A stretch of DNA of 64,000 bases, from contig CAKZJW010000065.1 of NCBI GenBank assembly GCA_937120495.1, forward strand, positions 1 to 64,000. The letters run 5' to 3'. The notes under the pieces were generated by a model that was given only the letters and a program-made list of their open reading frames with translations, did not search any database and had not been told where the DNA came from. This DNA is from an uncultured Oligoflexia bacterium. Its GTDB lineage: Bacteria; Bdellovibrionota; Bacteriovoracia; Bacteriovoracales; Bacteriovoracaceae. The translations under genes were made by a program, and so were the position numbers. Shown in pieces: positions 25,457-34,234 of this stretch (position 1 is the stretch's first letter; every line of letters begins with the position of its first letter).

Positions 25457-25882
25457 ATGAATGATCTCGTGATAACTGTTTCCAAAGATGAATTAATTTG
25501 CAAAGAAGGTGATCTTTCAAGAGACCTTTATAAAATAGTATCTGGAAAGCTTATGATTTGTTCGAGAAACAACTCTATGGTTACTCCTCTGGCTTATCTC
25601 GAGCCGGGAGAATACTTTGGAGAATTTTCTTTTTTTGATGGAATGCAAAGATCGGCAGATGTAATTGCTACAGAAGAATCTACACTTATAAAAATTCCTT
25701 TAGCTGAATTAAAGAAACAATTCCCGCGCTGGCTTCTTTTAACAACAAAAAGCATGACAAAAAAACTTAGAACAATGGGCGAAGTAATAAGTCACAAAGG
25801 AATTAAAAGAAAAAAAGCGACAACAACACCTCTGAGTATCGAAGAACAAAGGCACTATTACAATATCATAGTAAATAGCTAA
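25457..25882 (+). CDS. Stand-alone cyclic-nucleotide-binding domain protein
   Basis: 141 residues, essentially one cNMP-binding domain: ICKEGDLSRDLYKIVSGKL and the phosphate cassette FGEFSFFDGMQRSADVIA with the Arg that holds the cyclic phosphate. There is no helix-turn-helix after the domain, so it is not a Crp-type DNA-binding regulator; the basic C-terminal tail is only about 35 residues. It would sense cAMP, cGMP or c-di-GMP and act through a partner. It is co-transcribed with the membrane SGNH-like gene. Confidence 0.8.
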   Translation: MNDLVITVSKDELICKEGDLSRDLYKIVSGKLMICSRNNSMVTPLAYLEPGEYFGEFSFFDGMQRSADVIATEESTLIKIPLAELKKQFPRWLLLTTKSMTKKLRTMGEVISHKGIKRKKATTTPLSIEEQRHYYNIIVNS

Positions 25883-25966
25883 GGATCTAAATGACTCCTA
25901 GTGCTATTATATCCGGTAAATTGACACCATATTCCTCTCACTTAGCTTAAATATTGGCTAAAAAGT

Positions 25967-25982
25967 TGGCATGAAACTCGCA
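25967..25982 (+). promoter_or_regulatory. Sigma-54-type promoter for the small lipoprotein gene
   Basis: TGGCATGAAACTCGCA has GG and GC exactly ten bases apart and matches the -24 box fully; the -12 box is CGCA instead of TGCA. Transcription should start near 25993, about 63 bases before the ATG at 26056. Confidence 0.65.
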
Positions 25983-26055
25983 ATATAGATAGTAAGAGAG
26001 TTTCCAAGGTAGGAATCCTCGACATCAAGACGTAAGTTATTAAACAGGAGGTTTT

Positions 26056-26202
26056 ATGCGTAAGTTAATCCTAATCATGGCCCTAGCATTAATTGCAGTA
26101 AGCTGTGCCAGCACTACAAGTAAAAAGAATGCATCAAACGATCAAGACACGGTAAAACAGTCACAAGAAAAGTGGGCCAGCTTTAGTCGCTTTGATAGGT
26201 AA
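26056..26202 (+). CDS. Small lipoprotein of 48 residues
   Basis: The frame from ATG 26056 to TAA 26202 encodes 48 residues: a hydrophobic signal with lipobox AVSC (Cys17), then about 30 polar residues rich in Ser, Thr, Lys and Asn ending FSRFDR. A strong AGGAGG site lies seven bases before the ATG, and a sigma-54-type promoter and an AT-rich hairpin bracket the gene. It resembles other entericidin-sized lipoproteins only in size; no family is recognised. Confidence 0.75.
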   Translation: MRKLILIMALALIAVSCASTTSKKNASNDQDTVKQSQEKWASFSRFDR

Positions 26203-26229
26203 ATTTTAAAGAATTTACATTTTTATTTG
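26199..26229 (+). terminator. Weak AT-rich hairpin terminator after the small lipoprotein
   Basis: GTAAATT and AATTTAC form a perfect seven-base stem with a six-base loop, followed by ATTTTTATTT. The stem includes the stop codon of the lipoprotein gene. Low GC makes it a weak terminator at best. Confidence 0.4.
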
Positions 26230-26256
26230 TTAATTTACTAAGTTTCACCTTATATT
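26227..26256 (+). promoter_or_regulatory. Sigma-70-type promoter for speA
   Basis: TTGTTA and TATATT are separated by 18 bases; the -10 box ends 38 bases before the speA ATG. It overlaps the tail of the preceding hairpin, so termination and re-initiation are packed together. Confidence 0.5.
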
Positions 26257-26294
26257 AATCAAAATTTTGATGAATATATATGTGAGCCCAATTA

Positions 26295-28214
26295 ATGAGT
26301 GAAATAAGTAAATGGTCGATTGAAGAAGCCATTCATACCTATCAAATTGATAGATGGAGTGAGGGGTACTTTAGTGTTAATGCTAAAGGTGAACTTGTTG
26401 CGAGGCCAACAAAAGAAGAGTCTAGTAATATATCACTATCTGATATTACAAATGAAATGAAAAAAGAAGGGATTCAATTTCCTGCTGCTATTCGCTTTCA
26501 TGATATTCTTCGCTCCCAAGTAAGAACATTAAATGAAACATTTCAATCTACAATTACTGAAGCTAATTTTAAAGGTCAATACTTTGGTGTCTTTCCAATT
26601 AAAGTAAATCAACTAAGAGAAGTGATAGAAGAAGTTGTCGATATTGGAAAAGATTATAACTACGGGCTAGAAGCTGGAAGCAAAGCTGAATTACTTGCTG
26701 TATTAGCGTACAACGAAAACCCAAATTCTTTAACTGTCTTAAATGGATATAAAGATTTAGATTATATGCAACTTGCAGCTCTTGGAACACAACTTGGTAA
26801 AAATTGCGTTGTTGTGATTGAAAAGCTTAGTGAGATTTACTTGTTACTAGATGTAATGAAGTCTATGAATATTGAGATTAAAATTGGAGTGCGCTCTAAA
26901 TTAGGATCTAAAGGTTCAGGAAAATGGGCAGAGTCAGCAGGCGAAGGAGCCAAATTTGGTTTATCTATCTGTGAAATATTAGACTTACTAGAAATATTAA
27001 AAAAAGAAGAAAAGATTCATCTTTTAGAATTATTTCATTTCCATATTGGTAGCCAAATTCCAGATATCAGAACAATTAAAGAAAATATTACCGAAGCATC
27101 TAGAATCTATACAGACTTAATTAAACTCGGTGCACCTATCAAGTTCTTTGATGCTGGTGGTGGAGTTGGTTTAAATTACGACGGGTCTCGATCTAATTGT
27201 CCTTCCTCAACAAACTATACACTAAAAGACTATATTGGTGATGTAGTCTATATCTTGCGAGATATTTGTGATGATGCAAAGGTCGAACATCCCAATATAG
27301 TTACAGAAACTGGTCGCGCTGTGTGTGCACACCACTCTTGCGTTGTAACAAATGTATTTGGCAATGTTGAACTAACAAATAATAAAGAAATCGATACTGT
27401 ACCAGATAGCACTGATCACCTTATTCTTAAAAACATAAAGCTTTTATTAAAAGATTTAAATAATTCTAATTACCAAGACATCTATAATGATGCATGTATT
27501 TTAAAAGATGAAGCCATCTCCGCTTATAAGCTTGGAATTATAGATTTAAAGCAAAGAAGTAAAATTGAAACCTTGTTCTGGAATATCAATCATAGAATTA
27601 TATCAATGACTGAAAACCAAAAATATGTTCCTGCTGAAATAAAAAAACTTAAGTACACACTTGCTTCAAAGTATCTCTGTAACTTTAGTGTATTTCAATC
27701 GGCTCCTGACTCTTGGGCCATAAACCAAATTCTTCCAATTGTTCCCCTTAGGAGACTAGACGAAGAACCAACTAAGCCCACTACTCTAGCAGATATTACT
27801 TGTGACTCTGATGGAAAAATCAGTTCATTTCTTGGTGCCGAAGGAAATAGATCAACCCTGCCTTTGCATGAGTTAAGAAAAGATGAACAATATATAATTG
27901 GATTATTTTTAACAGGTGCCTATCAAGATATTATGGGTGATATGCATAATTTATTTGGACGCCTTAATGAAGTTCATGTTTACTCAGATAAAGATGATCC
28001 GCAAGGCTTTTATATAGAAGAAGTAATACACGGACACTCGGCTGCAGATGTCTTAGGTATCATGCAATACACACCAGAGATGATGTGCGTAAAAATCAAA
28101 TCTCAAATCGACAAACAAATCAAAGAGGGTAAAATAAAGCCCAGAGTGGGAGTCGCTTTAAATGATTTCTATGAAGCAAATATCCATGGCTATACTTACT
28201 TAGAAAACTTATAG
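26295..28214 (+). CDS. speA: Biosynthetic arginine decarboxylase
   Basis: 639 residues, the full length of the SpeA family. It is a PLP enzyme of the alanine-racemase fold: Lys103 in GVFPIKVNQ is the expected Schiff-base lysine, and HFHIGSQIPD, FDAGGGVG and TETGRAVCAHH are signature loops of the barrel. It converts arginine to agmatine in the cytoplasm, the entry to polyamine synthesis via agmatinase or agmatine deiminase; neither gene is nearby. The ATG has only a weak ribosome site. The stop overlaps the convergent carbonic-anhydrase gene by six bases. Confidence 0.95.
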   Translation: MSEISKWSIEEAIHTYQIDRWSEGYFSVNAKGELVARPTKEESSNISLSDITNEMKKEGIQFPAAIRFHDILRSQVRTLNETFQSTITEANFKGQYFGVFPIKVNQLREVIEEVVDIGKDYNYGLEAGSKAELLAVLAYNENPNSLTVLNGYKDLDYMQLAALGTQLGKNCVVVIEKLSEIYLLLDVMKSMNIEIKIGVRSKLGSKGSGKWAESAGEGAKFGLSICEILDLLEILKKEEKIHLLELFHFHIGSQIPDIRTIKENITEASRIYTDLIKLGAPIKFFDAGGGVGLNYDGSRSNCPSSTNYTLKDYIGDVVYILRDICDDAKVEHPNIVTETGRAVCAHHSCVVTNVFGNVELTNNKEIDTVPDSTDHLILKNIKLLLKDLNNSNYQDIYNDACILKDEAISAYKLGIIDLKQRSKIETLFWNINHRIISMTENQKYVPAEIKKLKYTLASKYLCNFSVFQSAPDSWAINQILPIVPLRRLDEEPTKPTTLADITCDSDGKISSFLGAEGNRSTLPLHELRKDEQYIIGLFLTGAYQDIMGDMHNLFGRLNEVHVYSDKDDPQGFYIEEVIHGHSAADVLGIMQYTPEMMCVKIKSQIDKQIKEGKIKPRVGVALNDFYEANIHGYTYLENL

Positions 28215-28736
28215 TTTCTTAATAATTTCTTTATTTTTAAAATCTGCTGCATATCTTAGATAAGACTTATAGTGATTATTAAGCATATCAATTTCATTAT
28301 CTCTCAGCTCTCTTGTTACCCTTGCCGGAGAACCCATGATCATAGACTTTGTTGGAAATATTTTACCAGGAGCAACTACACTCCCCGCAGCAACGATAGA
28401 ATACGGAGGAATAACTGCGCCATCAAGCACTATAGCTCCCATTCCGATCAAACTATTATCTCCAATATCGCAAGCGTGCAAAGTAACACTATGGCCAATA
28501 GTTACATTCTCTCCGATTATAAGTGATTTCTCTTCAGTAACATGAAGCATAGATAGATCTTGAATATTGGTATTTTGCCCAATAATTATGTCATTTACGT
28601 CTCCACGAAGAACACAATTGTGCCAAACGGAGACCTTTGAATTTAATTCTATTCGTCCAATAATTTGAACTCCCGGAGCGATATAGCAGTCATCTGCAAG
28701 CTTAGGTAAATAATTTTTATAGCTATAAATTGCCAT
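28209..28736 (-). CDS. Gamma-carbonic anhydrase-like hexapeptide protein
   Basis: 175 residues from the ATG at 28736, which has an AGAGGA site and gives the usual family length; a longer frame upstream merely reads antisense through maf. Left-handed beta-helix repeats (VSVWHNCVLRGDVNDI and following) carry the zinc His residues in SMLHVTEE and GHSVTLHACDIG. Members are annotated as gamma-carbonic anhydrase or YrdA/PaaY-like and often show little activity. Its start codon is 28 bases from that of maf, divergent. Confidence 0.88.
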   Translation of the reverse strand: MAIYSYKNYLPKLADDCYIAPGVQIIGRIELNSKVSVWHNCVLRGDVNDIIIGQNTNIQDLSMLHVTEEKSLIIGENVTIGHSVTLHACDIGDNSLIGMGAIVLDGAVIPPYSIVAAGSVVAPGKIFPTKSMIMGSPARVTRELRDNEIDMLNNHYKSYLRYAADFKNKEIIKKL

Positions 28737-28764
28737 TAATTCCTCTTTGTGGTTAAACCTAGGT

Positions 28765-29361
28765 ATGAAACATGTTATATTAGCAAGCACATCAAAGTAT
28801 CGTAAAGAGCTTTTAGAAAGACTCGCAATTGAGTTTGAGTGTATGGCTCCAAACGTAGATGAAGATTTATTTAAAGAGAAAATTGCAGACCCTACTGAGC
28901 TTGCTAAAATTCTTGCGAAAGAAAAAGCCAATGCAATTGCAAAAAACCATCCAAGTGCGATTGTTATTGGAAGTGACCAATTAGCGGAATGCGAAGGTCG
29001 TATTCTAGGAAAAGCGCCAACAGAGAAAGAAGCTTTTGAGCAATTAAACTTTTTAAGTGGAAAAGAACATAAGTTGATTACAGCGTTTACTGTTATCAAC
29101 AACAAAGAAGAAATTAGTAAAGTTAACACTACAGTTCTTAGGATGAAAAAATTAAGTCCTGAGCAAATTAAAAAATATATACAATTAGACAAACCTTTTG
29201 ACTGTGCAGGTACGTACAAACTTGAACTTCATGGGATTAGTTTGTTTGATAAGATTGAGACAACAGACCATAGTGCAATTATTGGTTTACCTCTAATAGA
29301 GCTTGGTAATGTTTTAAGTCAGCTAGGTCAGTTAATTCCGCCACCAATTAATAAATTGTAA
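28765..29361 (+). CDS. Maf-family nucleotide pyrophosphatase (YceF type)
   Basis: 198 residues from ATG 28765; an in-frame TTG at 28747 lies in a worse context. The catalytic start ILASTSKYRKELL holds Ser8, Ser10 and Arg13 of the SxSxxR motif, and IGSDQLAECEGRILGKP-type and DCAGTYKLELHGI segments point to the YceF subgroup, which acts on 7-methyl-GTP. It removes modified nucleotides from the cytoplasmic pool. It heads a co-directional run that reaches the TPP-controlled transporter. Confidence 0.9.
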   Translation: MKHVILASTSKYRKELLERLAIEFECMAPNVDEDLFKEKIADPTELAKILAKEKANAIAKNHPSAIVIGSDQLAECEGRILGKAPTEKEAFEQLNFLSGKEHKLITAFTVINNKEEISKVNTTVLRMKKLSPEQIKKYIQLDKPFDCAGTYKLELHGISLFDKIETTDHSAIIGLPLIELGNVLSQLGQLIPPPINKL

Positions 29362-29386
29362 TTCGTTTATTTAAAGGGAAGCGTAA

Positions 29387-30082
29387 ATGAAAAAGAAACT
29401 TTGGATTATTGAAGATATGCAAGACCTTCACCCTGCCTACAAGAATGTTTTTGAGGGTGATAAATTTGAACTATTTTTTTTCCAGTCATTCGACGATTTT
29501 TCACAAGCATATCTTGATGAAAAGAACTCTCCTGATTTGATCATTGCAGATATAATGCTTAGTGATGGTCACTTTATAAAACTTCTCAATGAATCTGATA
29601 TCACTTTAAATACACCCTACCTTGTAATTTCATCATCTGATGACATCGAGACAATGCGAATAGCTTTTGAAGCTGGTGCAATTGATTACCTATTAAAACC
29701 TTTTAACTACAATGAAACATTAGCAAAAGTTGAAAGACATATATTTAAAATTGAAGAAAGAATTCTTGAAACGTCAAAGTCTCTTGATTCCTTGAGAATT
29801 AACCTTAGTTTATTTACAAATAAAGAGATTAAAATAATCGAAAGCTTTAACATAAAAGAAGATAAAACTCTTCATCGTAATGAAATAGTAAAGATTATTT
29901 GGAAAAACATAACAATACACCCAAATACTCTAGATGTTCATATCTATAATTTACGTAAAAAGCTTAAAGTTCACGGTTATATTATCAAAGCAATTGGTAA
30001 TGGATTGTTTAAGTTCCTAGATACAGAAGTAAAAACAAATAATTCAGTAGTTGAAAATACGTCGGAACCCGCTACAATATAA
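29387..30082 (+). CDS. Orphan OmpR-type response regulator
   Basis: 231 residues: receiver (about 4-118) with acidic pair Glu9/Asp10, phosphoacceptor Asp55 (LIIADIML), Ser82/83 and Lys104 (LLKPF); then a winged-helix DNA-binding domain (about 135-215) with the recognition-helix phrase NTLDVHIYNLRKKL. The chemistry is intact. No histidine kinase lies in the window, so its partner is elsewhere. A secreted-protein gene starts three bases after its stop. Confidence 0.9.
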   Translation: MKKKLWIIEDMQDLHPAYKNVFEGDKFELFFFQSFDDFSQAYLDEKNSPDLIIADIMLSDGHFIKLLNESDITLNTPYLVISSSDDIETMRIAFEAGAIDYLLKPFNYNETLAKVERHIFKIEERILETSKSLDSLRINLSLFTNKEIKIIESFNIKEDKTLHRNEIVKIIWKNITIHPNTLDVHIYNLRKKLKVHGYIIKAIGNGLFKFLDTEVKTNNSVVENTSEPATI

Positions 30083-30085
30083 CTG

Positions 30086-30643
30086 GTGAAGTATACATTA
30101 AAACTATTTATTCCAATTCTACTCTTGTTTCAGACAAGTGCTGCCTTTTCGAAAGAAGATTCTTCCGTTAAGTTGATAAGAGCCCTACTAGACACAAAAG
30201 TTAATTATAAAAATTTAAAAGTTAAGACCTGTCCTTTTAACAAAGAAAAGTGGATCCTACTTCTTCTATCTAAAAAAGGATTTACTGAGTCGATTAATTT
30301 TTCAACAAAATGTGATATCAAAGGCAAGTATTCTCCCAAAAGAGAAGTTCCTTTTCCTGTAAAGCTTCAACTCAGAAAGATTCCTGATTTTAGCAAAGTT
30401 GATTTTAATTTTTTAATAAATTTAAGCTATACACCGAGTCCAAAAATAAAAGTTTCTCTTTCTAAAGCCAAAGTTTATGGAAAGAAAAAAGTAGTAGAAT
30501 TTAGCGCACAGTATTCTGCTTTAATAGACCCATTTACAAAAGGACTTATTAAAGAAGATCTTGGCGGACAAATTTTGATAAAAAAAATTAATGGAAAGCT
30601 AATAAATAAAACATACCCTCTAAAGATGAAAAAAGGAAAATAA
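30086..30643 (+). CDS. Secreted protein of unknown family
   Basis: 185 residues from a GTG start, three bases after the response regulator stop. The signal peptide ([16 protein letters not shown]) is clear. The mature protein is basic, with a central beta-rich part ([19 protein letters not shown]) and two Cys (TCPFN and STKCDIKG) that could pair. No domain is recognised. Its closeness to the regulator and to ychJ suggests co-transcription only. Confidence 0.65.
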   Translation: MKYTLKLFIPILLLFQTSAAFSKEDSSVKLIRALLDTKVNYKNLKVKTCPFNKEKWILLLLSKKGFTESINFSTKCDIKGKYSPKREVPFPVKLQLRKIPDFSKVDFNFLINLSYTPSPKIKVSLSKAKVYGKKKVVEFSAQYSALIDPFTKGLIKEDLGGQILIKKINGKLINKTYPLKMKKGK

Positions 30644-31134
30644 TGCAAAACTGTCCATGCGGTAGCTCAAAAGAATACGCTCAATGTTGTGAAATTTACC
30701 ATAATAAAACTCAGCAGGCTCCAACAGCAGAAAGCTTAATGCGTGCTCGATATAGTGCATTTGTAAAAGACCAAATCGATTATGTGGGAAGTACTCACAA
30801 ACCTGGAACAACAGATTTTGATCCCGCAGATGCTAAAAGATGGGCCAATGACTCTACTTGGAAAGGTTTAGAAATCGTAAGTACATCTAAAGGTAGAGAA
30901 GCTGATAATGATGGAATTGTTGAATTTAAAGCTTCATACACAGATGTTGAAGGTAACGATATTACTCATCATGAAATTTCACAATTTGAAAAGATTGATG
31001 GAAAATGGTTCTACGCTGAAGGACAAATTGTTGGAGCTGGGCCTATAAAAAGAGCAACTCCAAAAGTTGGTAGAAACGAGCCATGTCCATGTGGATCAGG
31101 AAAAAAATATAAAAAGTGCTGTGCACTGGCATGA
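30643..31134 (+). CDS. ychJ: YchJ-family SEC-C protein
   Basis: 163 residues. SEC-C zinc motifs lie at both ends: [13 protein letters not shown] (N-terminal) and [14 protein letters not shown] (C-terminal), with a central NTF2-like domain starting [15 protein letters not shown]. This is the full UPF0225/YchJ layout. The function is not established; SEC-C motifs in SecA and MutS-like proteins bind zinc and contact partners. Its A overlaps the last base of the gene before, and its TGA overlaps the srkA ATG. Confidence 0.93.
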   Translation: MQNCPCGSSKEYAQCCEIYHNKTQQAPTAESLMRARYSAFVKDQIDYVGSTHKPGTTDFDPADAKRWANDSTWKGLEIVSTSKGREADNDGIVEFKASYTDVEGNDITHHEISQFEKIDGKWFYAEGQIVGAGPIKRATPKVGRNEPCPCGSGKKYKKCCALA

Positions 31135-32156
31135 TTAAAAATGCTTGGGGTGGTGAAACTCAACACTTCTACTCTCTTACACCAGATAACGTTCTCGATG
31201 CATTTGAGTCTCTTGGACTTAAATCCACAGGGCGTGTATTACAATTAAACTCAATGGAAAATAGAGTTTTTGAAGTTGAACTCGAACTAGATCACATTCC
31301 TGATAACCCTAGTGAACGATTTAGAATTATAAAATTCTATCGTCCAGGAAGATGGAGTAAAGACCAAATCAATGATGAGCATGAATTCTTGTTCGATCTT
31401 TTAAGTCACGAAATTCAGGCCATCGCTCCTCTAAAATTTAATGATCAATCGGTTTTTCAAAATGATCAGAAATTATACTTTTGCCTCTTTCCAAAAAAAG
31501 GAGGGCGCGCTGCAGATGAGTGGACAGACCCACTTCTTTCTCAAATGGGAAGACTCCTTGCGAGACTTCACAATATCGGCGCAAGTAAAAAATCAGAACA
31601 TAGAATTCATTTAAATATCGAAACATATGGAATTAAAAATTTAGAATATCTTCTTCAAAATAATACCATCCCACTTGAATACGCAAATAGTTATGAAACA
31701 ATTGTTCGCCAAATTTGTACAGAAAGCCAGCCTCTTTTTGAAGGAATAAAAACTCAAAGAGTTCACGGTGATTGTCATCATGGGAACACACTTTTAGCTG
31801 GTGAGAATCCATTTTTAATTGATTTTGATGATATGGTTGTCGCTCCAAAAATTCAAGATATCTGGATGGTTACTCCTGGGGATGATGAATACTCTAAGAA
31901 CCAAAGAGAAGTTCTTCTTCAGGCCTATGAGTCTATGAGTGACTTTGATAGAAGAGAGTTAAAACTTATTGAAACGCTTCGTGCTCTTAGGATGATTCAT
32001 TTTTCAAGTTGGATTGCTCATCGATATGAAGATGATTCTTTTAAAAGAGTTTTTCCAACATTTAATACTACTCAGTACTGGGAAAGAGAGCTCTTTTGTT
32101 TAAGAGAATCTCTTGGTAAGATTATAGATAATGTCAGGGGTGCCCAGTATTACTGA
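31131..32156 (+). CDS. srkA: Stress-response protein kinase SrkA-like (YihE)
   Basis: 341 residues from ATG 31131, which overlaps the ychJ TGA as ATGA; a further in-frame start 15 bases upstream is less likely. It is an aminoglycoside-phosphotransferase-like kinase: [12 protein letters not shown] is the catalytic loop and [13 protein letters not shown] the metal-binding segment. SrkA in E. coli phosphorylates protein Ser/Thr and limits death under stress. The last codons are also the 5' half of a TPP riboswitch. Confidence 0.9.
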   Translation: MIKNAWGGETQHFYSLTPDNVLDAFESLGLKSTGRVLQLNSMENRVFEVELELDHIPDNPSERFRIIKFYRPGRWSKDQINDEHEFLFDLLSHEIQAIAPLKFNDQSVFQNDQKLYFCLFPKKGGRAADEWTDPLLSQMGRLLARLHNIGASKKSEHRIHLNIETYGIKNLEYLLQNNTIPLEYANSYETIVRQICTESQPLFEGIKTQRVHGDCHHGNTLLAGENPFLIDFDDMVVAPKIQDIWMVTPGDDEYSKNQREVLLQAYESMSDFDRRELKLIETLRALRMIHFSSWIAHRYEDDSFKRVFPTFNTTQYWERELFCLRESLGKIIDNVRGAQYY

Positions 32157-32208
32157 GGCTGAGATAATACCCTTTTAACTTGAACCCGCTAATACGGGCG
32201 TAAGGAGA
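32131..32208 (+). promoter_or_regulatory. TPP (thiamine pyrophosphate) riboswitch, THI element
   Basis: The conserved parts appear in order: AGGGGTGCCC (32136-32145), a P3 hairpin (GCCCAGT/ACTGAGGC), CTGAGA (32159-32164), TACCCTTTT, AACTTGA, then the P5 hairpin ACCCG-CTAATA-CGGGCG and TAAGGAG. The first 26 bases lie inside the end of srkA. The last part, AAGGAG at 32202-32207, is also the ribosome site for the GTG at 32214, so TPP binding should block translation. No intrinsic terminator is seen, which agrees with translational control. Confidence 0.92.
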
Positions 32209-32213
32209 ACAAA

Positions 32214-33617
32214 GTGAAAAACCAAATCGACATTCTGTCGTACCTCACTCCAATAGATTGGATCGTCTTTTTCTTTATTATAGCTCTAACGATAGGCTCT
32301 GTTATTTTTGGCCAAGCCATTAAAAATAAATCTACCTCTGAAAAAGAGAGCTTTATTGATCTTATGCTGATGGGAAGACAACTTACTCTTCCAATGTTTA
32401 TCGCAACCCTTGTGGCCACGTGGTATGGTGGAATATTTGGAGTCTCACAGATTGCTTTTGAAAATGGTATTTATAATTTTGTGACTCAAGGCTTTTTTTG
32501 GTACATCTCTTATATTATATTCGCTTTATTTATTACAAAAAAATTAGCTGGTTTCGAGGCCATGACTCTTCCTGATTTAGTTGAACAAATGTTTGGACCA
32601 AAGTCAGCAAAACTAGTCGCTGTATTAAATGTAATAAACCTTGTACCTATCGCCTATGCAATTAGTATTGGTCTTTTAATACAAATGCTTTTTGGATTCA
32701 CACTCATTGTATCTGTTACTGTCGGTATCTCACTTGTTCTTGCGTATTCCCTTTTTGGTGGTTTTAGAGCGGTTGTTTTTTCTGATATCGTGCAATTCTT
32801 TGTTATGTGTCTCGCTGTTGTAATGATTTTAGTTTTTTCATTTACTACTTTTGGGGTTGCTCCTTTAAAGACATTGCCTGACTCGTATTACAACCCCATG
32901 GGAACATATGGTTTACTAGAGACTCTTAGTTGGGGGATGATCGCTGTTTCAACTTTAGTGGATCCAAATTTTTATCAAAGATCTTTTGCTGCTCAAAATT
33001 TTAGTGTAGCTAAAAAAGGAATCTTAATTTCGACGGTTATCTGGATAATATTTGATCTCTGTCTTACTTTTGGTGCCATGTATGCGAAGGCAATTATCCC
33101 TGAAGCCGATAGCGCACATGCCTATTTTACTTATGCGATTCAACTTCTACCTGAGGGAGCTCGAGGTTTTGTTCTCGCAGGGATTGCAGCTACAGTTTTA
33201 TCTACTCTAGATTCCTATATCTTTCTCGCTGGTTCTACTTTGGCCTATGACTTAGTTCCAAAGCGCTTGCGTGGAAAAGTATCTATTCACCATATAGGAG
33301 TTTTATCAGTAGGAGTTCTATCAATCATATTTGCTTCAGTATTTGAAGGTAATATAAAAAACGTTTGGAAAACACTTGGGAGCCTCTCAAGTTCTGCTCT
33401 ATTAGTTCCTATTATCTTTGGTCACCTTTATCCAAAAAGGTTAAAGGATTCTCAATTTATATTTGCTTCACTTTTAGGAATAATATCGACAATGGTGTGG
33501 AGACTTGGTGGATTTAAGCAGCAGTTTAACTTAGATGAAATCTATATTGGTTCTAGCTGCTGCTTATTAGCTGTATTATTTTTTAGTTTTAAACAGAGAA
33601 ATTTTTCTAAAAACTAA
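32214..33617 (+). CDS. Sodium:solute symporter, probable thiamine-related uptake
   Basis: 467 residues with about 13 membrane helices. It is an SSS-family protein, recognisable from LVATWYGGIFGVSQIAFENG near residues 60-80 and TVLSTLDSYIFLAGSTLA near 325. The GTG start lies six bases after a Shine-Dalgarno that is part of a TPP riboswitch, so the gene should be expressed only when TPP is low. TPP-regulated SSS transporters have been predicted before (ThiV type); substrates could be thiamine, HMP or the thiazole. It overlaps the convergent barrel gene by 11 bases. Confidence 0.9.
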   Translation: MKNQIDILSYLTPIDWIVFFFIIALTIGSVIFGQAIKNKSTSEKESFIDLMLMGRQLTLPMFIATLVATWYGGIFGVSQIAFENGIYNFVTQGFFWYISYIIFALFITKKLAGFEAMTLPDLVEQMFGPKSAKLVAVLNVINLVPIAYAISIGLLIQMLFGFTLIVSVTVGISLVLAYSLFGGFRAVVFSDIVQFFVMCLAVVMILVFSFTTFGVAPLKTLPDSYYNPMGTYGLLETLSWGMIAVSTLVDPNFYQRSFAAQNFSVAKKGILISTVIWIIFDLCLTFGAMYAKAIIPEADSAHAYFTYAIQLLPEGARGFVLAGIAATVLSTLDSYIFLAGSTLAYDLVPKRLRGKVSIHHIGVLSVGVLSIIFASVFEGNIKNVWKTLGSLSSSALLVPIIFGHLYPKRLKDSQFIFASLLGIISTMVWRLGGFKQQFNLDEIYIGSSCCLLAVLFFSFKQRNFSKN

Positions 33618-34218
33618 CACCTAGATAAAAATTCACAAGTGATAATGCTGATTTGAAACTATCGTCTTTTAAGTTTCCAGATCTTTCAAAAACAGCTAGA
33701 GTTTGTGAAATTCCAACCCAGTCACAACCTAATGTAAATCGATCCCATTGCCACTGGTTACCAATTCTAAAACTCACACCTGCATCGTGTACAGATCCAG
33801 CTTCTTTATCCGTTAGGGCTCCTAGTATTTCTGTTGTTGAAATAACTATCTTTTGAGATCTATAATAAAGAGATGGTCTTATATAGAATGTATTACTAAC
33901 AAATTTCTTATAGTTGATACTAAACGCAAACCCTTTACCTGCTTCATCCCAAAGGTCTTGTGCTTCATCAGTACTATCATCCTCATCACCAGAAGTGACA
34001 CTTGAGCCGGCCTGTTGAAGCTGAGTTAATTGAGCTGTAAGAGTTGACTTGGAGTCAAGAAAGACTCCACCTTCAAGAGAAGCTGAAGTTGTATCAAACT
34101 CAAAACCAAGAGGTGCTGCAACAACTGTAAACTTTTTCTCCTCTCTACTAGCTGAAGAGTCTGCAAATAAGCTTGTTGAAATTAAAAATGTACTAATAAG
34201 TAATAATAAATTTTTCAT
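33607..34218 (-). CDS. Secreted beta-barrel-like protein
   Basis: 203 residues, signal peptide LISTFLISTSLFA. An acidic loop (SGDEDDSTDEAQDLWDEAG) interrupts amphipathic strands such as FYIRPSLYYRSQKIVIS and VSFRIGNQWQWDRFTLGC, ending in Phe (FYLGVSF), as small outer-membrane barrels do. An AAGGA ribosome site precedes the ATG. It lies alone, downstream of the terminator of the acyl-CoA dehydrogenase gene. No family is recognised. Confidence 0.65.
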   Translation of the reverse strand: MKNLLLLISTFLISTSLFADSSASREEKKFTVVAAPLGFEFDTTSASLEGGVFLDSKSTLTAQLTQLQQAGSSVTSGDEDDSTDEAQDLWDEAGKGFAFSINYKKFVSNTFYIRPSLYYRSQKIVISTTEILGALTDKEAGSVHDAGVSFRIGNQWQWDRFTLGCDWVGISQTLAVFERSGNLKDDSFKSALSLVNFYLGVSF

Positions 34219-34234
34219 ACGTCCTTTGTTTTTA

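Noticed and set aside
28737-29219. Open extension of the carbonic-anhydrase frame giving a 336-residue protein
   Set aside because: It reads antisense through maf, is Ser/Leu-rich without family similarity, and the ATG at 28736 has a proper ribosome site and gives the usual length.
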